Source: Strigops habroptila (lineage: Eukaryota; Chordata; Aves; Psittaciformes; Psittacidae). Taken from it: a DNA stretch of 64,000 nucleotides. Under the pieces are notes generated by a model. The model did not search any database. It saw only the letters and a program-made list of their open reading frames with translations, and was not told the origin of the DNA. This document shows positions 48,401-60,400 of this stretch, in pieces. The first letter of the stretch is position 1. Each line of letters starts with the position of its first letter. The position numbers and the translations under genes are program-made. The stretch lies in assembly GCF_004027225.2 (NCBI RefSeq), contig NC_044278.2, positions 79,248,923 to 79,312,922 on the forward strand, given 5' to 3'.

Positions 48401-51400
48401 ACTACGGAGTTCATTGTAGATTACTGCTCATGAAACATTATAATAAAATTTTATCAGGCATATTGAATAATGTGCTACTTAACGTGCATATACAGCTTAT
48501 GCCATTTTAAGTTCTTTGTTGGTGTGCATGAGACCATCAGCTTCTATACTGAAGTGCTCCATACTTGTAGATTGAATTTAGATGTCTAAAATGGATAATG
48601 AGCTCTTAAATTTCCCTTCATTGTCTTTGTACCTGTTATGGAGATCACATGATAATATTATATGAACCCTTTTTCTTTAGGATTTCAAAATCAGGATTTT
48701 TCAGTTAATCTGCTTTTTATGGTATTCATATGTAGGTAGTAATAAGATTCTTTAAAATCATATTTAAGAGTCAGAGAGTGATTTTTTTTTTTTTTTTTTT
48801 AATTTTTTTTTTAATAGCCTAGATCACTTCTGTGTAAGTGTATTCATTTGTAATGAGGCAGGGCTGACTTTTCCCCATTAGCAGTCACCCAGTGTTACAC
48901 TCAGAATTACTGATTTCATCATTGGAGAGTTACGGAAGTATTTTTTTGCATTTGTTTTGGAGACTTAGGCAGCTGACGCTGTTTCATTCTGAATAGTTCA
49001 TTCTATCTTCCTGTGAGGTCCTCTGTGCAATATTGTTTGGATATATTCTAGGCAATTATTTCTCTGGAAAAGAAAGGTGATACTGGGCAATCTTACATAT
49101 CTGTACTCTGTTTTAAGAAGTACCTCTTGAGTGTTTTTCAATTACTTTGGTAGGAAATGTTTTGGTCTTTTATATGTATTGGTTGTATCAGTTTCAGATG
49201 TTAACTTCTGTAATTTAGTTACTATTTTAATCTATTTGCAGATGCGATGCAGATCCATCTGCCCTAGCTAAATATGTTCTGGCTTTGGTAAAGAAGGATA
49301 AAAGTGAAAAGGAACTGAAGGCATTGTGTGTTGATCAGCTGGATGTATTTCTTCAGAAAGGTATGGTCTTTTGTCATAGCAATTAAGCTCGAGTGAAAAA
49401 GTCTGTCTTAATTAATTCAAAAATCTTTTACTGTAGAATAATGCATTTCTGTCTTTGTTAGCTTTGTTGCTTTGAAGTATGTAATTCAGTTTTCATGACA
49501 TTTTTTAAAAACAGGTGTATATGTATGTATTAGGTCTATGTTTTGTGTCTGTTTGTATTCCTGGAAGAAAATTACAAATGTGAAGAGTTATTGCCAGAAT
49601 TAGGAGTGTTTGAGCTCTGTATATATTCCATAAATCTTTCAGATGTTAAAAAACTTTGTGAAACGTTATTATTGACATGTTTCTTGACTCTGTGAATGTC
49701 CTTTTAAAATACAAAATTAGCAGCAGAGTATTAAAAAAAAACCAAAACCCAACAACCAAACTCTTCATTGTTTTAACTTTTTGGTGAATGCTGAATTTTT
49801 TAAGTACATAATTTTCTTAATTTTTAAATCAAATGTTAACTGAGTCTTGAATAATGGCTATTTGTACACTCTCTTTACTTTTAGAAACTCAGATATTTGT
49901 GGAAAAGCTGTTTGATGCTGTGAATACAAAAAGCTATCTACCTCCACCAGAACAGCCATCGTCAGGAAGCCTGAAAGTAGAATTTTTTCAGCACCAGGAA
50001 AAAGAGACAAAAAAAGAAGAGGTAGGCATGGATTTTAATTTAGATGTATGTCTTTTTTTCCTCATTCCTGTAGTTTGCTTGCATGGCTCAACTTCATCAT
50101 GTTTGTTTATTAAGAATAGTCCCAAAACTTGTCCTGCAGCATTAAAATATGTCAAAAGATTTGTGCCTAGTATGTTGAGTACTGCTGCACAATTTTTCTA
50201 AACGTTAGTGGGTGTTTCAAAGGTAAACCAAAGGGGTTCTGCTTAGCCAAATGTAAATAAAGCTGTTGGGTAGTGCAGGAGTTGCAGTACAACCTACATT
50301 AGGTTTTTTGCTCAGAATTGCCATTGTAGTTATGCTGCCCTTTTATTCAGCATAAATCCAGGCTGCCATTCCAAATGGCAGTCCTCATTCCTCCAGCTGC
50401 TTTATCCAGATAACCTCCTTACTCTGACACAAGTGTTTATGTTGCTCTTTGAGCCAGAAGAGTAGGTTTGTCCTTTTCGACAGCAGCCTACGTTTGACTG
50501 CATCAAAGTCTCATGGGACCTCACTTGGAATATTGTGTACAGTTCTAGTGTCCTCAGCATGAAAAGGACATGGAGCTGTTGGAGCAAGTCCAGGGGAGGG
50601 CCATGAGGATGATAAGGGGGCTGGAGCACCTCCCATATGAAGACAGGCTGAGAAAGTTGGGGCTGTTCAGCCTGGAGAAGAGAAGGCAGTGTGGAGACCT
50701 CATAGCAGCCTTCCAGTATCTGAAGGGGGTCTATAAGGATGCTGGGGAGGGACTCTTCCTTAGAGACTGTAGTGATAGGACAAGGGGTAATGGCTTCAAA
50801 CTTAAACAGGGGAAGTTTAGATTAGATATAAGGAAGAAGTTCTTTACAGTGAGGGTGGTGAAGCACTGGAATGGGTTGCCCAAGGAAGTTGTGAATGCTC
50901 CTTCCCTGGCGATGTTGAAGGCCGGCTTGGACAGAGTCTTGGGTGACATGGTTTAGTGCGTGTGGTATCCCTGCCCACGGCAGGGGGGTTGGAACTAGAT
51001 GATGTTAAGGTCCTTTCCAACACTAACTATTCTATGATTATATGATCAGAACCCGCTAACCTGCTCATGAAGAAAAGACCTTACGTGTCAGTTGTTGAAT
51101 ATTCGCGTCTTTCCAGATCTGTCACTGCACCTTAGTATGGATTTCTGTCTATTTGTAGCAAAAGAGGTGTATTTTCAGTGCAGCACAATAGGGGTTGCTT
51201 ATTCTGCTTCATTTCTCCCAACCTGTGGTTTGAATATTCCTAGAAATAGAAATCTAGTATGTTACGAAGGTTCTCTAATTGCATTATATGCAAAAATGTT
51301 GTTTCAGTTCAATGTTACGGCTGACTTTGCTTGGTATTTTGAGTTTATTTGATTGTGCAGAGGTCTCCATTGTAGTGTCCTCATGTTTTAATCTAATGTA

Positions 51401-54400
51401 TATACTTTAAATTCAGGTAGTTAAAGAGGAGGAGCGAGAGAAAAAGTTCTCCAGAAGATTAAATCATAGCCCTCCTCAGTCAAGTTCTCGCTACAGAGAT
51501 ACCAGGTAATAAATTTTTTTAGCCTATTGTATTACATCAGTAATAAGATGGATTTTTATGATGATCTGTCTGTATGGTTACCTAATAAGGCTAAAAATAA
51601 GACTTTTATCGCTTTTATGCGTATGTAGTTAGGTGGCTAGTGTATAAGTGATAGTGTAAATCATCTCAGAGTTGTGCACAACTATCACATTTGAATTTTA
51701 AGGTTAACTTTTATGTTAGATTTGTGGTTTGTATTGCAACACTTGCTGTGCTAGATACTGAGATTGAATTGTGATATTTTTTTATTTGGAAGCCTTCCCT
51801 TCAGTAACTGTTTCCTTTTTGGTGTTTCCAACTTGAGGAAGGTGCATTATCGGGCAGAAACAGGATTTATGGATGGTGAAATACATAAACCAAATGAAAG
51901 AATTTTAGAAGTCTTCTGAGAAGAAAGGAAGGGCCATAGTTAGGTTCTATTTGTAGGGGTTTTTTTCTAATTTTCCATTACCATTTCTCGAGGTTTATAA
52001 TGGTGGTTAAGGTTTTAAATTATGGCTTCATAATTCTTCTAATTAATTTACAAAATTACATATTTAGGAGCCGTGATGAAAGAAAAAAAGATGAACGTTC
52101 TCGGAAGAGGGATTATGACCGAAATCCTCCCAGAAGAGATTCCTATAGGGATCGATATAACAGAAGAAGAGGAAGGAGTCGGAGCTACAGCAGGAGTCGA
52201 AGTAGAAGTTGGAGCAAAGAGAGATTGCGGGACCGAGATCGAGACCGGAGCAGAAGCCGGAGCAGAACACGAAGCAGAGGTACCAACAGTTGGTCTCTAA
52301 GACACGGTGAATGTTGCCTACACTATGTTCATGATGTACCAAATTCTTTGTTCAAATTTAGCTTGGTTTTCTGTAGAAATAAGGCGTATGTGATTATATC
52401 TTCAGTGCTTGTTTTCACCTCTTTTCCTCCATTCTTCTCTAATACCTTTGACTGTGTTGGCCACTTTTAAGCAATGTTTGGAAGACAGGCAGAAAAATCC
52501 AGTTTTGAGAAACTCAGAATCTGGTTTGGGAAGGTACAGAAATTAATAACCATGTACAAAGAAAGAACTGACAGAAATTACCAGCAAAGGACTGTCAAGC
52601 AGAACAGTACAACTCTGTTCTTTTTGTCTTGTCCCCTCCTTGGCAACATAGAGAGGGGCTGAAATTATTACAGTAAATATTTGCATGTGCACACATCTGT
52701 AGGACTTCAGTACAGTAGTTTTTCAAATTAAACTTCTTTAAAAGCAAAGCTGTTTATTCAGCTGAAAAGTATGCTTTTTCTCCCAGTAGTTGTTACTGTA
52801 AGTTGGAAAAGAATACTGAGAGTATTTTTATATCTTTGTCCTGTCTTAAGACAATGTAAATATAAAAATAGTCTGGTTTAAGTCTCCTGTATATTCGTTT
52901 TCTTTGTGTGGAATGGGCCTTTCTAACTCAGCCTTAAAAGTAGGTGCGTGGAGTTCCTGAAAATATGTGAGCAGGTGTTTTCCAAACAACTTGCAAACGA
53001 AGTTAAATAACATTCAGCAGTTTAACTGAAAGATTGCAATATGATTCAATGTTAATTTAAGCTTTGTTTTACATGAACTACAATGGTAATATCTTACAGA
53101 CAATATCTTACAGGGAAAGCTTTGTTTCTTTTTCTAAACGCATTAAGAAAAGCTTGTTTTACCCACACTTACCTGCCATCTTTAAGCATTTTTATTAATG
53201 TCCCTTTAATATGGGGTTATTTGAGTCTACCAGCTTATCTCATGACAGAACTCTTGTGTCTTAATCTGGATACTTACTGTTTATTTGATGGTAATATTAG
53301 AAAATGAAGAGAATAGTTTGCATGTATTCAGAATAAAAGGTCATGTTGCTGCTGCGTCTGACCTGGAGTGTTCCACACCTGTCAAGCATTATTACTTGTC
53401 CAGTCGTTGCAAAGCTTTGCATGTGATAAGTACATGCATTTGAATGCAGATAGAATGAAGATAAACAACATGAAGATGCAATAACAATCATATCTTGAAA
53501 CACAAAAGATGTGTAACTTTTATAATTTTTTCGAGTGGTGGCTACCTTTTTCTTGCCCGTAGCTTCCGTTTATTCAGAGTAACTTTCCATCCGAAGTTCT
53601 TAGGATATATATGCATCTCTATAGAAGATGTACTCTGCTTGAAGTTGAATAGGGTTTCTGCTTAACTGTGGATATAGCTGTTGTTGAAATACCCCAGTGG
53701 CTGACTGTGTACTTTTAAGATTATTATTTTTCTGATTAAACCTTTGGAATGTAAAATCATGGAATGGTTGAGGTTGGAAAATATCTCTGAAAGTCATGTA
53801 GTCCAACACCCTTTCTCAAAGCAGATGAACTGGAGCAGGTTGCTCAGGATCCTGTCTGGTTGGATTTTTAAAAACTTGAGGGTGAAGACTCTACAGGCAC
53901 TCTGGGCAACCTGTAGAATGTTTCAATTATCATTCGTATATTTTGAAGTGAACTGATTTGGAATAAAGATACGCAGGTTAGTGACTTAGTGGTGAAAATG
54001 TGCAGAAGGAATCATCCAATATAACTTGTTTGTTGTATTACAGAAAGGGATTTGGGAAAGCCAAAATATGATATGGATAGAACAGATCCGTTAGAGAACA
54101 ATTATACTCCAGTTTCTTCTGTGACAAATATTTCATCTGGCCACTACCCTGTCCCTACGCTGAGCAGCACCATTACTGTTATTGCTCCTGCTCATCATGG
54201 AAATAACACTACTGAAAGCTGGTCGGAGTTCCATGAAGAGCAGCTGGACCACAACTCCTATGGAAGACCTCCGCTGCCAAAGAAGCGCTGTCGAGATTAT
54301 GATGGTAAGTCTGTATTTTTTTTTTAATTGCTTCCTGCAGCTGTGATTGGCCCCTTTCTGAAAAGATTGAGGTAATATTCCTTTCTTTTTCTGATCTTCT

Positions 54401-57400
54401 CTAATACTAGTTTCTATTATACAACTGTTGAATGCAGATTTTGTCCCATTTTTTATTAACTTAGCCTTTAGACAGCTTTGTTTATTAGGGTTTATATAGT
54501 CTTTTTAGTTACCAGAATTATTTTACATTGATGAAAAATAATATATTAAAAAGTTAAAAAAAAAAATAAAAATCCAATTTTACCAAGGTTTTCTGTCTTA
54601 TGTCATGTTCACATCAAATAGTGTATTTGGTAGTTTTGACCATGGTGAGCACCTTATTGACTTCCTAACTTTTCGATCCTATCCAAGAGATAATTTTTAA
54701 CTAGAAGGGTCTAGAGCCACAGCTTGCCAGGCTCGTGTTAATCCATTTTTTCTGTGTAGAAGTTTCTTCAAATCGTGTGGGGTTTTGTGCTTATCTGTGT
54801 CTAAAGCTATCATTTTGCATGTCTTGTGCCAAATCCACACAAGAGGCTACTGCAGTTGGCAGTGTCTTCATTAAATTCAGCCAGTCAACCTGTTAGCTGA
54901 GAAGAGTTTAAATTTCCCACTAAAGTGTTTTTCTGAGCTTTTTTTGTTGTTGTATACCGCAATGATGACTTTAAGATCCAGGTTTGCATTCAAACTCTGA
55001 TTAGTTGGGGTTTATTTAAGTAAAGAAAATGAGAGGCTGAGCTCTCAAGTGTTGGCAGAGTTGTACTTGTGAAGAATGGCTTTGCCAGTATATGTCACAG
55101 CAATACTGTGGAGCAGGTAGAGTTGTGAAAGTGTAGTTTTCTTTTGAAGTTTTCTTCTAACGCATGCTGAGCTGCAGAACATTGTGTCATCATGGTCTCC
55201 CAGCTCTACAGTTTTGTGTTTGGCTTTTTGGTTTGGGTTTTGTTTTTTTTTTTTCTGGTTGGTTGGTTGGTTTTTTGCCTTCCCTTTTTGTTTGTTTGTT
55301 TGTTTGTTTTGGTTTTTTCTTTAGAAAGGAACAAAACTTGCAGGCTAATAAACTTTTGAAATAACATTTCCAGGCATGACACTGGGACTTTGTTCCTCTA
55401 ACTTTGTCTTCTGTAGCAGCTTATTGTTTCCAGTTTCTGAGTATGAAGCAAATGGTAATGTGTTGAAAAACTGGGATGTAGTTGTCCTCAAATTTTTACT
55501 GTTTTGTTGTTTTTGATTTTTGCCACACTACATTTCTGACTCTTACTAAAATCTCTCAGTAGATGCCTCTTCCGTTTGCTTTTCTTCTGTCTGTTTGTGT
55601 CTTCTAAATTTATAAGCTCATCTCTCTCTTCAGTGGCTACGTGGTTCCAACAGACTGCTCTTCCTATGTGCGCTTTTCCATTTTCTACTTGAGTCTCTGC
55701 AGAACTTCTGTTAGTTCTTAATGTTTTAATTTATATGTTAGGTAGCTCTTCCTGAAGATGAGGTGATACAGACTTTTTTTCAACAGCATGTTTTAGGAAG
55801 TGGACACTCAGCTTTCTTCCTATTTTACCAGAAGATGTTTTGAACTTTCGCTCCATATTACATTGAATTGTATTAGGTTTTTTCTTTTTGTGGGTTGTTT
55901 GCCTTGTATTGCGTGGTTTTTCTTCGTTCTGTTTCGGGGGGGGGGCTGGTGCTAAACAGGTAATTGTAGAATCATAGGTTTGGATTGAAGGAACATTTAA
56001 AGATCATCTAGTCCATCTGCCCTGCAGTGATGGACAATGTCCTTGCAAGGGACATCTTCAACTAGATCAGGTTTGCTCAGAGCCCTATCCAACCTGACCT
56101 TGAACACTTCCAGGGATGGGGCATCCACAACTTCTCTGGGCAACCTGTTCCAGTGTCTCACCATCCTCATCATAAAGATTTCTTCCTTATATCTAATTTG
56201 ATTCTATACTCTTAGGTTATAACTGTAACCCCTTGTCCTGTTGCTGTAGGCTCTTTATTAAAAAGTCTCTCCCCATCTTTCTTACAAGCCCCTTTAAAGT
56301 ATTGAAAGGCCGCAATAAGGTCTCCCTGCAGCCTTCTCTCCAGGCTGTGAACAACCCCAACTCTCTCAGCCTTTCCTCATAGGAGAGGTGTTCTATCTCT
56401 CTGATAATTTTTGTGGCCCTCCTCTGGACCTACTCCAATTCAGTGTAAAAGAAAATAAATGAATTCATATTCATTTTTGAGTATGTGTATTTCATATTTA
56501 CACATGTATGCATATATATTCATATACAATACATATATATGTAAATAACAAATATTCGCTTTTACATAATCTCATTTAACTACAGCAAAATGTGCTCATT
56601 CTTCCTGAAATAATTGCAAAAGAGGAAGAAGAACTGGAGTGAATTTTCCCATGTCAGAATTCTGTAATATTAACTTTAATAAGGGCTTCTCAATCCCAGT
56701 AATTGCACTTAGAAGCACTGTGCTTTTGTTAATGAGATGATATCTAGATTTCATTTTTTGCTTTCACAATTTGTTACAATTCAGTGTAGAATTAATTCTT
56801 CAAGGAAAAATCTATCTTCTGTATTTATTCTGCTGGAATGTTGCTGCAGTCTTTCTGTGTGCTGATTGTTAAGAATAAAGTCAAATAGTCAATTTAATTT
56901 TCCAGTATAAATTTCTGCTGGCTCTTAATGTACAAACTGCTGCATTACACATAAAATGTTTCATATCTACTCTGAATCAAACTACAGCTTTTGAATACTA
57001 ACAACAATTCCTTTTGCTTTTGATTTTTTCAGAAAAGGGTTTCTGTATGCGAGGAGACATGTGCCCTTTTGATCATGGAAGTGATCCAGTAGTGGTAGAA
57101 GATGTAAATCTTCCTGGCATTCTGCCTTTTCCAGCACAACCCCCTGTAGTCGAAGGACCACCTCCTCCTGGACTTCCTCCCCCTCCACCAATTCTGAGTC
57201 CTCCTCCTGTTAACCTTAGACCTCCAGTACCGCCACCAGGCCCCCTACCACCTAGCCTTCCACCTGTAACAGGTAATTAAAAAGATTAAACCCCCTCTTT
57301 TAGTATCCCCCAGTAACCCCCCCCCCCAGTAATTGTTGCAAACTTGATTGTTTTAAAATTTGCACGTTAAATGTGGACCTTGAATATAGAATAATATTCT

Positions 57401-60400
57401 AATTGTGCTTAAGCAAAAGCATGGCTTGGCAAAACTCAATTCCTTGAGTTTTATTGAAGTCCACAACAGACTGCTGTTAGAGAAGAAGGGAAAATCCTGG
57501 AAACAACAGATTTGGCATTTTGTTTGTAGTAATAGAGATTTCATTGCCACATCAGCTTTACACCTGGAATTGTAATTTGTGGTTGATTTTGAAACTAAAC
57601 TTGTAAAGTAACTAAAAAAGATAAATTCTTCAGCTTGTTTACTCTTGTATTCGAAAGTACTTTGGCTCAAGCACTAAAAATTACATGAAGACTTGTGTAC
57701 CTGGCTCACCTTTATAAGACAGCAGTTTAGTGTTCAGTTCTCTTGTGTGGTTTAAAAACTGTGACTTTAGTTTTATGTGATTATTTCTTTCTCTCTCTTT
57801 TTTTTTTTTTTTTTTAAAGCAAGTTAGACATCTCGCTTGGTAAAATTATTTGAGAGTGATTGATATTTGGTATTGCTTGGAAGTTTCTTAAACTGTTTTC
57901 GTTTCCAGTTGATAGGATAAGATCTGAATGTATTTATTTCACTTAGTACAGAGAGTAATGTGTTGCTGGGGTGATCAGTTCTGCCTCACATGCTATTTCT
58001 AGATCTGTGTGGAAAGTCCAAATATGTGACTTTGTATCTTTTTCCGAAAACTGATTTTGCCAGTGATTAAATTGCAGGTCATATGTGACTCCTCAGCTTC
58101 GAAAGTGTCACATTACCTGTTGTTTAAAAAAAATAAAAAAATCAAACTAAACAAACAAAAAAATCCCTCAGTTTTAAGAAGGTCCCTTTGACTTTCCACT
58201 GGAGTTGTAGGTTTCTTCTTGGGTGTTCAGAAAAATAATTTCAGTTAAGCTGGTTATTGTCGTTGTAAGATATTTTTGTTATGCACTGTTAAAAAATAGA
58301 ATTTGTTTCTATGAAGGGGTTTTACAAAGCTTTAATGCTCTTCTGTTGGTGAAGGTAAACACTAGGTTAGCATTTCGCTTATAGCAAGAAGGTGTTTGGA
58401 GAAATGTTATTAAATTCTTTTCTCTGTAATCTAAGTTCTGAGTCATTGGCTGGTAGGGATGATTTCATATGAACGAATGCTACGGCATCATGTCCCTATT
58501 CCTACCCTCTCACACCCTGTTTTTAAATAGCCTTACAAACATTTCAGATCAATTTCCTTATGTGTTGAATGTAATGTAAGCGTAGTGGATAATTAAATGA
58601 ATACAATGTTTTCCTTTGGTTTTGACAGGACCACCCCCTCCACTTCCCCCATTGCAGCCTGCTGGCATGGATGCCCCCCCAAACTCAGCAACTAGCTCAG
58701 TTCCTACCGTTGTTACAACGGGTATTCATCACCAGCCGCCTCCTGCTCCACCCTCTCTTTTTACAGCAGGTGTAGTACTGAGGCTTTGCCCACAAGGTTT
58801 GCTAAATAGAATAACATTGATTCATATTATATTGTACTGTTTAGAGATTATAACTGTGTAATTTGGGACAATTAAGTTTGTATCATTTAGACTGTGACAG
58901 TAACTGTTTTTTTCAAAGTATAGTTCAGGACAGTAGTAAAATCTGCATGTAAAGTGTGAATCTGGACAATGGAATAATATTTTCACTGTGTTTAAGCAGA
59001 AAACGTGGCATGGCAGGTTCTTTTAAGATAGTTGTTATATAACTCTTCCATTGTAATTGTATCTTGTAATTAAATGAAATACTGTATCTGAAAGCTTAGG
59101 GGGTTTAACTGCAATTTATTTTAATTAGACAATTTCTTTGTTACCAGAAACGTATGACACAGATGGCTATAATCCAGAAGCTCCAAGTATAACAAATACT
59201 TCAAGACCTATGTATAGACATAGAGTACATGCCCAAAGACCAAATTTGATAGGACTCACATCAGGTGATATGGATCTACCACCCAGAGGTATGCTCTCAA
59301 AGCTATATTCAGTTTAGCTGGTTTTCTTTTATTAATGGAGATTGAGGCAGTTTTTAGAGAATACGATAATGGAAAACTCTGCATTTCTTTAAAACCTTCT
59401 GGAATTAAGAGAAGTTCAGTTGAATAGGGAATTTTCATCATAGTTGCTTTGTGTGTGCATTTTTACACGTAAAATGAAACCTCTTTCTAGAGTATTGCAC
59501 GGTTTACACTTGGCTGTAATAACTGATCACTTTGTACTCTTCTATACAGAAAAATATTACTGATTCTCAGTATCTTAGGATGATTGTTGCTGCAGAAAGG
59601 AAGGAGTCATTTTTATTTGGTAGCAGGCAGTTATTCGTGAGTAATCTTAACCTCATAGTTCCTGTGGCCCTGAGAAGCACCAGCACACAAAATGAGAAGA
59701 GAAGAAGGATAAAACCGTTTTTGTTTGAATGTGATTTTATTTACGTTTGTATGTATTTGATTTAATCTTACTATATTTCTGTTAGTGTATTTTCAGCAAG
59801 GAGTCCTTCAGTAGTATTCCCGTTCTTCTGTAAGAGTCACTCCTCTCCCACCCCATCCCTAAATCTTCTCCTGGGTATTAGTGCTCTGGAGTACTGTACA
59901 TTTTCTATCGTGAGGTTTTTTGTGCATGCCATCAGATGGAGGTGTTATCAGAAATGGTGTGAGCCTCAGAGTATTTTATGGGATACTGTGAATCAGAGCA
60001 GAGTGCAGTCACCTTGAGGCAGGTGCCTTCTGTCACACTTCTTGTTTTCCTTATGTGTGATGTTATTGTGACGAAATGAAAGCTATTAGCTATTTGGTCT
60101 GTCCCAGCATCTGTCGATAGTTAAGAGAAGTCTGTGACCAAGATTTTATGCAGTTTCAGTAAGGATTATAAAGGATTATAATAATTTCAAAATAAACAAC
60201 TGTGTTTTTCAATGCAAATTCAATGTGAGCAGAACACTTTTTGCAATCAAATACATAGAAAATAAAAAAAATTGTAAAATATTTTCATCTGTTTACAGAA
60301 AAACCTCCTAATAAGAGTAGTATGAGAATAGTGGTAGATGCTGAATCCAGGAAAAGAACAATTGGTGCAGGTGATGCTGGAGTTCCTACAAAGAAGACTT

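Noticed and set aside
50570..50956. A 128-codon open frame in RBM26 intron 3 as an extra exon
   Set aside because: It is the C-terminal end of CR1 ORF2 in a CR1 copy with a typical tail.
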